Source: UBA1724 sp051884615 (GTDB taxonomy: Bacteria; Verrucomicrobiota; Lentisphaeria; Oligosphaerales; Oligosphaeraceae). Taken from it: a stretch of 64,000 nt of DNA. Both the position numbers and the translations under genes were made by a program. Where the stretch lies: assembly GCA_051884615.1 (NCBI GenBank), contig JBJEVT010000016.1:130671-194670 (forward strand), read 5' to 3'. Below the pieces are notes generated by a model. The model ran no database searches, was not told where the DNA came from, and worked only from the letters and a program-made list of their open reading frames with translations. Below are positions 45,098 through 53,866 of this stretch, one piece after another (the stretch's first letter is position 1; each line of letters starts with the position of its first letter).

Positions 45098-46182
45098 GGG
45101 AGTGGGGGCAGAGGGAGGTCCTGCGGAGGCCAGGGGACCGGCACCTGGTCGGTTCCCAGGAGGAAGCGGAAGAGTTCCCGTCCCCGTTCCTCCAGATCCA
45201 CGTCCTGGAAGCGGTGGGGATAGAGGATTTTTCCCAGGAGGAGGGCGTCCAGATAGGCGATTTCCAGGTTGGTGTAGTAGGCGTTGTAGGGCATGAGGAG
45301 GTGGACACGGCGGGTTTGGAATGCCTCCATGGCCTGGAAGAGCCGGGGGGTTCTCCGGTATTCTTCCAGAAAGAGGTCCCAGCCGCCCTGATCCAGGAAG
45401 ACCACCTGGGGATTCAGGGAAAGCACCGTCTCCAATTCCAGCTTCCGGTAGCCCGTCTCCCCCGGGGCGTCGTCCAGCACATTCCGGGCGCGGACGGCCT
45501 GGAAGAGGGAATATCCCGCCATGGAGCTGCCGAAGCCCTGGAGCCCGAAATGGGAGTGGCATCCCAGATAGACCCGGGGCTGCTCCTCGGGGGAGAGCCC
45601 CTCCGTGCGCTCCTGCAGCTCCCTCTGAAGGGCGCGGATGTACTCCACCACCTCCCCGGCGCGCTTCTCCTCCCCCAGAACCTCCCCGAGAATGGCCAGG
45701 GACTGCTCCACCATGGGATCGAAGGCCGACTTGTCCCCATAGTGCAGCACCACCACCGGAATCCCCGTGTCCCTCTGCAATTTCTCCATTTCCCCCGGAG
45801 AGGAGTAGAAGGTGGAGAGGATGACATCCGGTCGCCGGGCCAGCAGGGCCTCCGGATCGATGGTGCCCGCCGGCCCGCCCGCTCCAATGACGGGCAGCCG
45901 CTGGAACAGCTCCTTGTGGGCCTCCTGGTAGGGACGGTAGGAAAAGAGAAAGCCCTTCTCGCAGGCCTCCACGCCGCAAAGCAGGGAGGGATCCCCCACA
46001 TAGCAGAAGAGACGAAGGGCACCCGCCCCGATGCAAGCGACCCGCCTGACTTCCCGGGGAAGCGCCACCTGGCGCCCCAGGGTGTCCCGCACCTGGCGCG
46101 GGCTCGCGTCAGACCCGACGGGACGGGGCGAGCATCCCGCCAGGGCCAGGGAGAGAAGAAGCAGAAGAAGGGCGTGGCGCAT
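45094..46182 (-). CDS. lipoprotein substrate-binding protein of a FecCD-type ABC importer (iron-siderophore or cobalamin)
   Basis: A 362-residue protein with a lipoprotein signal peptide (LLLLLLSLALAGCSPRP, lipobox LAGC). The mature part has the FepB/BtuF fold pattern: RDTLGRQVALPREVRRVACI near the N-terminus and DPEALLARRPDVILSTFYSS. It binds a metal chelate in the periplasm and delivers it to the permease encoded upstream. The cargo (siderophore, heme or corrinoid) cannot be decided; no riboswitch was seen. It overlaps the kinase gene by four bases. Confidence 0.87.
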   Translation of the reverse strand: MRHALLLLLLSLALAGCSPRPVGSDASPRQVRDTLGRQVALPREVRRVACIGAGALRLFCYVGDPSLLCGVEACEKGFLFSYRPYQEAHKELFQRLPVIGAGGPAGTIDPEALLARRPDVILSTFYSSPGEMEKLQRDTGIPVVVLHYGDKSAFDPMVEQSLAILGEVLGEEKRAGEVVEYIRALQRELQERTEGLSPEEQPRVYLGCHSHFGLQGFGSSMAGYSLFQAVRARNVLDDAPGETGYRKLELETVLSLNPQVVFLDQGGWDLFLEEYRRTPRLFQAMEAFQTRRVHLLMPYNAYYTNLEIAYLDALLLGKILYPHRFQDVDLEERGRELFRFLLGTDQVPVPWPPQDLPLPPLP

Positions 46183-46190
46183 GGAATGGG

Positions 46191-46958
46191 TTAGCCGAAG
46201 AGGAAATGGGCGGGCGCCTCGTCCGTCGCGGGAAGGCACTGGACGGGGACGCCGTAGAGCCGGGAGAGAAGCGCGGGGTTCAGGGTCTCCCGGGCCTTTC
46301 CCTGGGCAAGGGGGCGCCCGTCTTGCAGGAGGAGGACGTCCGTGGCCACCCGGAGGGCGAGGTTGACGTCGTGGATGGCAAGCACCATGATGAATTTCTC
46401 CTCCTGGAGAAGCCGTTGCAGGAGGCGGATGATGTCCAGCTGGGCATGGACGTCCAGGTTGCTGGTGGGTTCGTCCAGGAGGAGGAGACGGGGTTGTTGG
46501 GCCAGCGCCTGGGCCAGCGCCACCCGCTGCCGCTCTCCTCCCGAGAGGGTATGGAGGGGGCGATGCTGTTTTCCGTCCAGTCCCATGCGTTCCAGGGTTT
46601 CCCGTGCCACCTGGAAATCCTGGCGGGCGGGCTGCCAGGAGAGATGGGGGATGCGTCCCAGCAGGACGGCCTCCAGGACAGTGCAATCCGGGAAGGAGGG
46701 GGACTGGGGGACGAGAGCCACCTGGCGGGCCCGTTCCCTGGGGGGAAGGGCGGCGAGGGAGAGGGTGTCCAGGCGCACCTCCCCCTGGCAGGGCCTCTCC
46801 AGCCCCGCCATGAGCTTCAGGAGCGTGGATTTGCCGGAGCCATTCTCTCCCAGAAGCGCCAGGCACTGCCCCGTCCGGAGGCGCAGGGAGAGCCCCCGGA
46901 GGGTCTCCTGCCGACCGGGGGGATAGGCGAAATGGAGATTCTGGAGCGTCAGTTCCAT
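46191..46958 (-). CDS. FecE/BtuD-type ABC importer ATPase
   Basis: A 255-residue ATPase. Walker A is GENGSGKSTLLKLMAG, the Q-loop region VALVPQSPSFPDCTV, the signature TLSGGERQRVALAQALA, Walker B LLLDEPTSNLDVH and the H-loop AIHDVNLALRVATD. The ATG at 46958 lies 2 nt after the permease stop, and its own stop is 8 nt before the binding-protein start, giving a tight permease-ATPase-binding-protein order. Confidence 0.9.
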   Translation of the reverse strand: MELTLQNLHFAYPPGRQETLRGLSLRLRTGQCLALLGENGSGKSTLLKLMAGLERPCQGEVRLDTLSLAALPPRERARQVALVPQSPSFPDCTVLEAVLLGRIPHLSWQPARQDFQVARETLERMGLDGKQHRPLHTLSGGERQRVALAQALAQQPRLLLLDEPTSNLDVHAQLDIIRLLQRLLQEEKFIMVLAIHDVNLALRVATDVLLLQDGRPLAQGKARETLNPALLSRLYGVPVQCLPATDEAPAHFLFG

Positions 46959-46960
46959 GG

Positions 46961-47953
46961 CTAGGACAGAGGAGCTTTCCGGGAGGTCTTCAGCAGGAGC
47001 CAGAGGAAGAGAGGGGCGCCCATCAGGGCGGTGAGAGCCCCCACCGGAAGAAGAATCCCCTTCCCCGGAAGCCGGGAAAGCAGATCGGCAAGGAGCAGAA
47101 GGCATCCCCCCGCCAGGAAGGTGCAGGCGGGCCGCCCCTTCCTGCGCCCTCCCAGCATGACCCGGGAGAGATGGGGACCCAGGAGCCCCACAAAGCCGAT
47201 GACGCCCAGAAGGGAGACCGAGATGGCGGTGATCAAGGCGGCGATGGCCAGGGCCGCCAGGCGCAGCCGGGAGAAGGGGACGCCCAGGGCGGCGGCAAGC
47301 CCGTCTCCTCCCTCCAGGGCCAGCAAGGGCCAGCGCTGCCATGCCAGGAAGGCGATGGCAAAAAGGGCGGGAGGCAGAAGCAGGAGACACTCCCCCAGGG
47401 TGATGCGCCCCAGGTCGCCGAAGGTCCAGAAGATGGCGGCGGAGAGCTGGGTGTCCTGGGCGAAGCACTGGAGAAGGGTGGTGAGGGAGAGGGCAAGGGC
47501 GCCCATGGCCATGCCGGCCAGCACCACGGATTCCGGAGAAAATCCCCCCCGCCGGGCGATGAGCGCCATGAGGAAGGCCGCCAGCATGGTGGCGGCGAAG
47601 GCGCAGAGGGCCGTGGCGCCGGGACAGGAGGAAAGCCAGGGAAGCAGGATGAGGCACACGTTGGCCCCCAGGGCGGCGGCGTGGTTCAAGCCCAGGGTGG
47701 CGGGGGCGGCCAGGGGATTGCGGAGGACGCCTTGCATCAGAAGCCCCGCCAGGGACAGGGAGCCGCCGGCGAGCACCGCCGCCAGCACCCGGGGAAGGCG
47801 CAGATGGAGAAAGACCTGGCGCGCCAGGTCGCCCCCGTCCTGCCACAGGGAGACCCCCAGGGCCCCCGTGCACAAATCCGCCGCCGCCAAAGCCAGGAGC
47901 GCCAGGAGGTGTCCCCAGAGCAGAAGACGGAGGGAGGGGGGGGAGGAGGCCAT
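46961..47953 (-). CDS. FecCD-type ABC transporter permease
   Basis: A 330-residue permease with about ten membrane segments. Family signatures are RVLAAVLAGGSLSLAGLLMQ, NPLAAPATLGLNHAAALGAN and the ATPase-contact region VSLLGVIGFVGLLGPHLSRV. It forms the importer with the following two genes, which are on the same strand. The ATG at 47953 (MASSPPSLRLLLW) follows a C/T-rich tract. A pseudopilin gene ends 19 bp upstream. Confidence 0.92.
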   Translation of the reverse strand: MASSPPSLRLLLWGHLLALLALAAADLCTGALGVSLWQDGGDLARQVFLHLRLPRVLAAVLAGGSLSLAGLLMQGVLRNPLAAPATLGLNHAAALGANVCLILLPWLSSCPGATALCAFAATMLAAFLMALIARRGGFSPESVVLAGMAMGALALSLTTLLQCFAQDTQLSAAIFWTFGDLGRITLGECLLLLPPALFAIAFLAWQRWPLLALEGGDGLAAALGVPFSRLRLAALAIAALITAISVSLLGVIGFVGLLGPHLSRVMLGGRRKGRPACTFLAGGCLLLLADLLSRLPGKGILLPVGALTALMGAPLFLWLLLKTSRKAPLS

Positions 47954-47972
47954 GGGGAGGGGAGACGGAGAT

Positions 47973-48713
47973 TCAGAGGGGGTCGATGGTTTCCAGGGCG
48001 GGATTGACCTTTCCCTGGTTGAACCAGGTGTTGCGCAGGGTGGCCTCCTCCGCTTCGGGATAGGATTCCCGGCAGGGCAGCTGGAGGCGTTCCAGAGGAG
48101 CCACATGTCCGTCCAGGAAGGCGACGTTGCACCGGGTGCCCTTGCTGTGACGGAAGAGGGCCGCCCGGTTGTTGCCGTAGCTGGAACCGGTAAGATGGCG
48201 CCCCTCCGGGTTGACCACATTGCAGTAGTAGCAGAGGTGGCCGGTGTTCTCCACCAGCATGGCGGTGATGGCGGGCGCGGAGAAGGAAATGGTCTTCAGG
48301 GCGCCCTGCCCGGCGGAGGCGATCAGATAGTTCAGGCCGAAGTTGGTGGTGATGTCCTCCATCTGGGGTTCGTCGGGGCAGAAGAGGACCTTGGAGGGGT
48401 TGGAGGAGGCCTGGTGGGTTCCCAGGTAGCGCATCACGATGTCATCCAGCCAATTCTTGGCGGTGACGGTCTGTCCGTAGCTGTTCTGGCTTCCCCCGCC
48501 AATGTTGTCCAGGCAGGGGAGGAAGTCGTCGTAGTCCTGGCTGTACATCAGGAAGGCCAGGGACAGCTGGCGCATGTTGGAGACACATCCGGTGGCGCGG
48601 GCCTTTTCCCGGGCGCTGGAGAGGGCGGGCAGGAGCATGGCGGCCAGGATGGCGATGATGGCGATGACGACAAGGAGTTCGATCAAGGTGAAGGAGCGGA
48701 ATCTGGTCAGCAT
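47973..48713 (-). CDS. type II secretion-type pseudopilin with DGH motif
   Basis: A 246-residue protein beginning MLTRFRSFTLIELLVVIAII. Cleavage by prepilin peptidase would fall just before the FTLIELL helix. The C-terminal part has Cys pairs (CPDEPQ; CYYCNV) and the motif CNVAFLDGHVAPL, typical of the large PVC-group pseudopilin families. ATG 48713 has no Shine-Dalgarno sequence but sits exactly at the pilin signal. It lies directly upstream of the FecCD operon on the same strand, an arrangement of unknown meaning. A prepilin peptidase gene is at 52853. Confidence 0.88.
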   Translation of the reverse strand: MLTRFRSFTLIELLVVIAIIAILAAMLLPALSSAREKARATGCVSNMRQLSLAFLMYSQDYDDFLPCLDNIGGGSQNSYGQTVTAKNWLDDIVMRYLGTHQASSNPSKVLFCPDEPQMEDITTNFGLNYLIASAGQGALKTISFSAPAITAMLVENTGHLCYYCNVVNPEGRHLTGSSYGNNRAALFRHSKGTRCNVAFLDGHVAPLERLQLPCRESYPEAEEATLRNTWFNQGKVNPALETIDPL

Positions 48714-49072
48714 AGGGGGTGTGGGCTGGATGGACCGGCCTTCTTGGCCAGCGGGAGGACCGGTCTCCGGGGCACTCGGGTTATTTTCCCTGAATGCCGC
48801 CCGAGGCGTAGAATATGCCTTCCTGGCGATGTCCTCGAGAGAAACGAATAAGGGGCCGATTTCTCCGGCGTGCCTGCACCGCCTGCTTCTGCGGCGGTTC
48901 CCCGGAACCTTCCTGGCCCGGGGCGGACCATCCCCGAACCTCCTTCCGCTCCGCGCCGGGGCGGGAGACGGGGGAACCTCCGGGAAGATGGTCAAGACGG
49001 CATACTATAAGCCCCCCTGCCCTGTTGTTCTCCCCATGGCGGCCACACGGGCAAGAGGGGAATACGGGGACC
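48714..49072 (-). promoter_or_regulatory. 359-bp intergenic region upstream of the pseudopilin gene
   Basis: No supported gene. Minus-strand TATAGT at 49004-49009 (CTTATAGTATGCC) is the best -10 candidate, giving a leader of almost 290 nt. A weaker CATATT lies near 48813. No riboswitch or repeat that I can name is present. Confidence 0.4.
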
Positions 49073-49489
49073 TTACTGGCGGGGCGGGCACAGGTTCCTG
49101 GCGCTGTCCACCGCCTCCTGGACCAGCCGGGTCATGTTGTAGTCGGCGATGCCCACCACCAGCGTGTCGCAGTGATGGAAGGGAATGAGGATTTTCCGGG
49201 CGGCGCTCTGGGCGACCGCCAGCGCCATGGCGGGAGTGATTTCCCCGTTGAGGGAGTCGGCAATCACAATGCCCATGGGCCCCACGATGAGGTCGGCCTT
49301 CCGGCACCCCACCACCACCGCGTTCTCCCCGGTGGCGGCGGCAGTGGCCCCCGCCTTGTGCATGGCCTCCGTGGCGGTGGTGTTGGTGCCCACGGCCAGA
49401 AGCTCCGCCTGCGGAAGGGCCTTGTGCAGGGCGGCAACCAGCAACTTCCCCACTCCGCCGCCATGGGCGTCAATCACCAAAATCTTCAT
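49073..49489 (-). CDS. DUF3842 family protein
   Basis: A 138-residue small protein starting MKILVIDAHGGGVGKLLVAA, with a Rossmann-like glycine turn and the segments GTNTTATEAMHKAGATAAAT and VGPMGIVIADSLNGEITPAM. This pattern is DUF3842; function is unknown. A GAGGAAAG ribosome site precedes ATG 49489. TATCTT at 49596-49601 on this strand is a possible -10 box. It is divergent from the small exported protein gene. Confidence 0.8.
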   Translation of the reverse strand: MKILVIDAHGGGVGKLLVAALHKALPQAELLAVGTNTTATEAMHKAGATAAATGENAVVVGCRKADLIVGPMGIVIADSLNGEITPAMALAVAQSAARKILIPFHHCDTLVVGIADYNMTRLVQEAVDSARNLCPPRQ

Positions 49490-49869
49490 TTCCGTTGCTT
49501 TCCTCACCGGGATGGAACAAGGACGGAAGAACGCTCCCCACTCCGTCCCAGGCATGGGGCTCCCCGGAACCCCCGGAGATCTTCACCGCCCGATAAGATA
49601 ATGCCTGCGCCCAATCCCCCGGAAATCCCCGCACGCCTTCCCCAAACATGGATGCGCCCCCCAATGAGGAGGGAAATACCCCCCCCGCCTCGGAAATGCG
49701 ACACAATTTGGAATATGTCGCAACGAAGGAGATGGCGCGGGGCTATAGTACGGGAAATTTTCTGGTGGACCGTTGTCCGCGTTTTTCGTGCCGTCTGGAT
49801 TTGAGGAGCCATCGCTTTTCGGATTCAGGAATCCTCAACCCCTTTTCATTGAAGGAGGTCACCCCCGCC
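49490..49869. promoter_or_regulatory. divergent region with promoter boxes and a 7-bp inverted repeat
   Basis: This 380-bp gap holds minus-strand TATCTT (49596-49601) for the DUF3842 gene and plus-strand TATAGT (49744-49749) for the exported protein. Between them TGCGACA (49697-49703) and TGTCGCA (49716-49722) form a perfect inverted repeat with a 12-bp AT-rich spacer, a plausible operator. An AAGGAGG ribosome site stands before the ATG at 49870. Confidence 0.5.
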
Positions 49870-50367
49870 ATGCGTAGTTCCCTTTCCTCCATTTTCTCCC
49901 TTCTTTTCCTCTTTTCCGCCCTGACCGCCTGGGGTGGCACCTATGTTCATTCCACGCCGAAGGATTTGCAGGACAAACTGACGGCGACGGTGGAGAATGC
50001 AGCCAAGGAGTTCAACTTCGCCATCCGCGCCGTTGCCCGGCGGCGTCTTCAGAAGAGCACCCGCCCCTACGACAAGCTGGTCTTGGAGATCGACGGGGAC
50101 CGGGTCACCTTCGAGCGCAACGGCACCGACCGGATGACGGGCGTCGTGGGAGGACCCGCCGTGGCGTGGCTGGACAACCAGGTCACCTTCACCCGCCGGG
50201 AGAGTGACGGCGCTCTGGTGCAGACCTTCACCGCCGAGGACGGCGTGCGTACCAACGTCTATCGCTTCGCCGAGGACGGCAAGACTCTCTCCCTGGACAT
50301 CACGGTGAAGAGTCCCAAGCTCGCCGCTCCCCTGATCTACACCCTGCAATATCGCCTCCAGGAGTAG
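49870..50367 (+). CDS. small exported protein of unknown function
   Basis: A 165-residue protein with a signal peptide (SIFSLLFLFSALTAWGGTYV). The mature part begins with a helix (TPKDLQDKLTATVENAAKEF, with KEFNFAIRAVARRRL after it) and continues as a beta-rich domain (YDKLVLEIDGDRVTFERNGT, TFTRRESDGALVQTFTAEDG, KSPKLAAPLIYTLQYRLQE), suggesting a lipocalin- or barrel-like fold. I do not recognise a family. A very strong AAGGAGG ribosome site fixes the ATG at 49870. It is monocistronic. Confidence 0.72.
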   Translation: MRSSLSSIFSLLFLFSALTAWGGTYVHSTPKDLQDKLTATVENAAKEFNFAIRAVARRRLQKSTRPYDKLVLEIDGDRVTFERNGTDRMTGVVGGPAVAWLDNQVTFTRRESDGALVQTFTAEDGVRTNVYRFAEDGKTLSLDITVKSPKLAAPLIYTLQYRLQE

Positions 50368-50497
50368 GAGACCCCGGCCAGGGAAGAAGAGGGGGGGGAG
50401 GAAAGGCGCCGGCAGGGGAATTGTCCCGTCGGAACGTGCTACATTCCGGCCATGACATGATTCCTTCGCCGGAATGGGGGTCCGCAAAGCCCCGATA

Positions 50498-50534
50498 ATT
50501 GCATAACTACTTGCAACTCAAGATGTTATGCAAT
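50498..50534 (+). repeat. 27-bp dyad element copy B within a 10-bp perfect inverted repeat
   Basis: ATTGCATAAC (50498-50507) and GTTATGCAAT (50525-50534) are perfect inverted arms around a 17-nt spacer. The core 50503-50529 matches copy A (11616-11642, opposite strand) at 23 of 27 positions. It lies 40 nt before the glycosidase-like gene and could be an operator or a recombination site. Confidence 0.75.
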
Positions 50535-50574
50535 CCATTCCCCGTTTTTTCTCTTCTCTCTTCCGGGTTTTTCC

Positions 50575-52776
50575 ATGGCCAGCCTGTACACGAATCTGGA
50601 GAATCTTTCCTGGGAGCAGGTATTGGAGCTGAACCGCCCCGCCCTGCCGCGTCCCCCCTTCTCCGCCCACTGTCCTCTCAACTATGCGGGGGACAGGGAC
50701 ATGGTCATCCTGGACGGCGCCTTCAACGCAGCGGTGTTGCCCATGCCGCCGGGGATGGACAACAACAACCCGGAGCATCGCCAGCGTCTTCAGGAGCTGC
50801 GTCTCCGCACCCTGACCTTTTTGCCGGACGAGGTCCCCTTCCTCATGGACTTCCATCACGGCAAGCTGGAGCGGCGGCAAGGCAGCCTTCCCCAGTTCCG
50901 GGCGGGCTACTACGCCTTTTTCACCCAATGGACCTTCCAGTACGCCATGGGGCAGGAGGGGCGTCTGGCCATCCGGGCGTCGATACGGAACGAGGGGGAC
51001 AAGACCGAGCGGAAGCATCTGTGGCTCAAGGTCGCCCATCCCCTGGAAAAATCCTTCTACGACTATCATTATATCACTTACCACTTCACCGCCAAGAACT
51101 TCCCGGCACAGGACACCTCCTGCCTGTTCCGGGAGAACGCCCTCTGGTGCCAGGACCGCCCCGTTCTCCGCTTCTCCCCCGGGGAGTTCCAGGTGGAATG
51201 GGTGGAGGAGGCCCATTTCCAGGACAAGGACTACACGGACGGGAAGTTCTACTGGGACAGTCCCTATTTCACCCACCCGGAATATCGTCTCCGGGATGTG
51301 CGCCACCTCCTCCATTTCCAGGTGGAGCTGGCTCCCGGGGAGGAGAAATCCCTGGAGCTGACCCTGGAGACCGACCTCCAGGGGAGCCTGCCCGCCGACC
51401 TGCCCACCTTTGCGGAGGCCTGTCAATACGGGGAACGGCGCTGGCGGGAGGAGGAGGAGGAGATCGCCCGGGTGGAGTTCGGGGACCCCGCCTTGAACCA
51501 CCGCTTCCTCACCCTGCAGCGGGTCACCCGCCAGCTCCTCTTCTCCATGGACTGGCCCGGAACGGGTGAGATTCTCTTCCCCTGCCAGGGCGGGATGAGC
51601 GAGCGCTTCTACATGTGGGTCTGGGAAGCCATGTGCGCCTTCCTCCCCATGATGCGGCTGGGATATTTCCGGGAACCCCGCCGCATCCTGGAATTCATCT
51701 TCTCCCTCCAGGACGGCGGCTATCCCCCCGTGGGGGAATTCGTGGAGGCCCCCGGCGCCATCGGCACCACCGGTCCCAAATGGGCTTGCGTCACCGGCAG
51801 CGCCCTCACCTGGGCCGCCCTCTATCTCCAGGCCTCCCAAGACCATGACTTCGCCCGGAAGCACCTGGACGCCATGGCGCGGGCCTGCGGCTGGATCGAG
51901 GCCCAAATCCGGGCACCCCACCCCCCGGACTACCCATACCCCGGATTGATGCCCAAGGCGTGCTCCACCGACGCCGACTACGGACGCCTGGTCATCACCA
52001 CGGACAACTGGTCCTGCCGGGGCATGGAGCTGGCGGCGGAAGTCCTGAAGCGCTATGGGCATCCCCGGGGAGAACACTTCGCCCGGGAGGCGGCGCGCTA
52101 CAAGGCGGACCTGATGGCCTGCTTCCGGGATCTGACCCAGCCCGATGGCTATGTGCGCCGCCAAATCGACGACTCCGGCATCTACTGCAAGGGCTTCGTG
52201 AACTGCGACTCCTTCTCCTATCTGGCATACTCCGGCCTGGTCTCCCTCCACGATCCCGCCATGCGCCGCTTCATCCAATGGTGCGAGGACAATGCCTGCC
52301 AGGATTTCTTCTTCGGCGCCATGACGCCCCATCTGATCTACATCGGCACGGGGGAGGAGATCGCCGCGCTGGTCCAGATGGCCAACGGGGAGACCAAGAA
52401 AGCCTGGAGCGCCATCCAGGCCTTCGAGCGCTACGGATGCTCCCAGGACTGCTATCTCACCCAGGAACGCTTCGACCTGGATGACCCGGAACACATCTCC
52501 TGGCAGCCCAATGCCTCCAACAACGGCAGAATGTTGGACATGGAGCTGGCACGACTCTATCTGGAGACCGACCAGGAAATCCTGGTGCTGGGCGGCTTCG
52601 CCCCCTTCGAACTGCAAACCCCCGGACGCCGCTTCGCCATCCACGGCCTCCACACCCCCTACGGACGGCTGGACATGGAGGCGCGGGACGGCATGGTCGC
52701 CATCCACTGGGAAACGCCCCCGCCCCTCCCCCTCCGGCTCCCCCAGGGCTGGCGACAGGTGGACGCCCTGCCCTGA
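50575..52776 (+). CDS. six-hairpin glycosidase-like protein
   Basis: A 733-residue protein that looks like a carbohydrate-active enzyme with an N-terminal beta-sandwich (to about residue 290) and a C-terminal (alpha/alpha)6 barrel. Barrel markers are WVWEAMCAFLPMMRLGYFRE, FIFSLQDGGYPPVGEF and WPNASNNG-type sequence near the end (ISWQPNASNNGRMLDMELAR). It has no signal peptide. I cannot assign a GH family with confidence; candidates are GH families with six-hairpin folds. ATG 50575 follows a T/C-rich tract. A dyad element lies just upstream and a strong terminator just downstream, so it is a single-gene unit. Confidence 0.7.
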   Translation: MASLYTNLENLSWEQVLELNRPALPRPPFSAHCPLNYAGDRDMVILDGAFNAAVLPMPPGMDNNNPEHRQRLQELRLRTLTFLPDEVPFLMDFHHGKLERRQGSLPQFRAGYYAFFTQWTFQYAMGQEGRLAIRASIRNEGDKTERKHLWLKVAHPLEKSFYDYHYITYHFTAKNFPAQDTSCLFRENALWCQDRPVLRFSPGEFQVEWVEEAHFQDKDYTDGKFYWDSPYFTHPEYRLRDVRHLLHFQVELAPGEEKSLELTLETDLQGSLPADLPTFAEACQYGERRWREEEEEIARVEFGDPALNHRFLTLQRVTRQLLFSMDWPGTGEILFPCQGGMSERFYMWVWEAMCAFLPMMRLGYFREPRRILEFIFSLQDGGYPPVGEFVEAPGAIGTTGPKWACVTGSALTWAALYLQASQDHDFARKHLDAMARACGWIEAQIRAPHPPDYPYPGLMPKACSTDADYGRLVITTDNWSCRGMELAAEVLKRYGHPRGEHFAREAARYKADLMACFRDLTQPDGYVRRQIDDSGIYCKGFVNCDSFSYLAYSGLVSLHDPAMRRFIQWCEDNACQDFFFGAMTPHLIYIGTGEEIAALVQMANGETKKAWSAIQAFERYGCSQDCYLTQERFDLDDPEHISWQPNASNNGRMLDMELARLYLETDQEILVLGGFAPFELQTPGRRFAIHGLHTPYGRLDMEARDGMVAIHWETPPPLPLRLPQGWRQVDALP

Positions 52777-52791
52777 CCCTCCCGCGCACAA

Positions 52792-52832
52792 AAAAACGCC
52801 CTCCGGGAAGCGGTTTTCCGGAGGGCGTTTTT
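52792..52832. terminator. bidirectional rho-independent terminator
   Basis: AAAAACGCCCTCCGG (52792-52806) pairs fully with CCGGAGGGCGTTTTT (52818-52832) around an 11-nt loop, with T-runs on both strands. It ends the glycosidase gene on the plus strand and the leuS-uxaC-peptidase string on the minus strand. Confidence 0.93.
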
Positions 52833-52852
52833 CCTTCCCCTTTTTGCCGGGG

Positions 52853-53794
52853 TCACGGGAGGAAGGGGAGCATGGCCCAATAGAACCAATTTCCCAGGGT
52901 CACCCAAAGGAGGGCGGGCACGGCGAAGAAGGGGGCGAAGGGGAGCTGCCGCCAGACCAGGGCCTGGCTCTGCCCCTTTCTGGGGAAGGCGGCGGAAAGC
53001 ACCCCCACCAGGCTTCCCAGAAGAGTGCCGCCCGCCAGCAGAATCACCACGGCGTCGGCGCCCAGGAAAGCCCCGGTCATGGCCAGCATCTTCACATCCC
53101 CCCAGCCCAGGGCTTCCTCGGGAAGCTGACGCCCGGTGCGCCTTGCCATCGCCCGGAGTGCCTTCCTGCCCAGGAAATAGACCACGGCCAGAAGGAGGAA
53201 TCCCAGGCCCATGCCCAGCAGGCAATCCCCCAGGGACGCCAGACGGAGGGAGAGCCATTCCGGCAGGGGGACATTCCGCAGCGCCTCCACCAGCCGGCGG
53301 CTGAGAATGGGGCCGTAGTGGGGATTGGCGGGATTGACCAGAGCGGGGCGGGAGAGGGGGAAGACCAGGGCGCAGAGAGGCGCGAAAATCATCCCGGAAT
53401 AGTTCACCAGATTGGGCAGAACCATGTGCTCCCAGTCGATTCTGGCCAGGGAGAGGATCGTTCCGGCGAACCAGAACCAGGGAATCAGGGTGGAGAGGGG
53501 CAGTCCGTCCTGCCACACCCGCATGGCCACCAGGCTGTATAGAGCGCCCACCGCCGCCTCTCCGGCGGGATATTTCCAGGAAATGGGCTGATGGCACTGG
53601 CTGCACCTGCCGCCCAGAAAAATCCAGCTGAGGATGGGAATGTTCTCCCAGGGGCGGATGCGATGGCCGCAGCGGGGGCAGGTGCTGGGGGGACGCACCA
53701 GGGACATGCCCCGGGGGACCCGCCAGACCACCACATTCAGGAAGCTCCCGACGATGGCGCCGAATACAAATCCCAATGCTGCGAGGATGCCCAT
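52853..53794 (-). CDS. prepilin peptidase (A24 family)
   Basis: A 313-residue membrane aspartic protease and methylase that processes type IV pilins and pseudopilins. The N-terminal zinc-binding part has two CxxC pairs (CPRCGHRIRP, CSQCHQPISW) after GSFLNVVVWRVPRG. The catalytic aspartates are in LARIDWEHMVLPN and GWGDVKMLA (GxGD type). About seven membrane segments are visible. The pseudopilin at 47973 is a plausible substrate. The ATG has GGAGAAAGGC upstream. It is the last gene of the leuS-uxaC string, 72 bp after uxaC. Confidence 0.93.
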   Translation of the reverse strand: MGILAALGFVFGAIVGSFLNVVVWRVPRGMSLVRPPSTCPRCGHRIRPWENIPILSWIFLGGRCSQCHQPISWKYPAGEAAVGALYSLVAMRVWQDGLPLSTLIPWFWFAGTILSLARIDWEHMVLPNLVNYSGMIFAPLCALVFPLSRPALVNPANPHYGPILSRRLVEALRNVPLPEWLSLRLASLGDCLLGMGLGFLLLAVVYFLGRKALRAMARRTGRQLPEEALGWGDVKMLAMTGAFLGADAVVILLAGGTLLGSLVGVLSAAFPRKGQSQALVWRQLPFAPFFAVPALLWVTLGNWFYWAMLPFLP

Positions 53795-53866
53795 GCCTTT
53801 CTCCGTGTGGGGGACGCCTGCCGCCCACGCCCGAATGCAGGGAGAGGGCGGCGCGGCGAATGTGCT

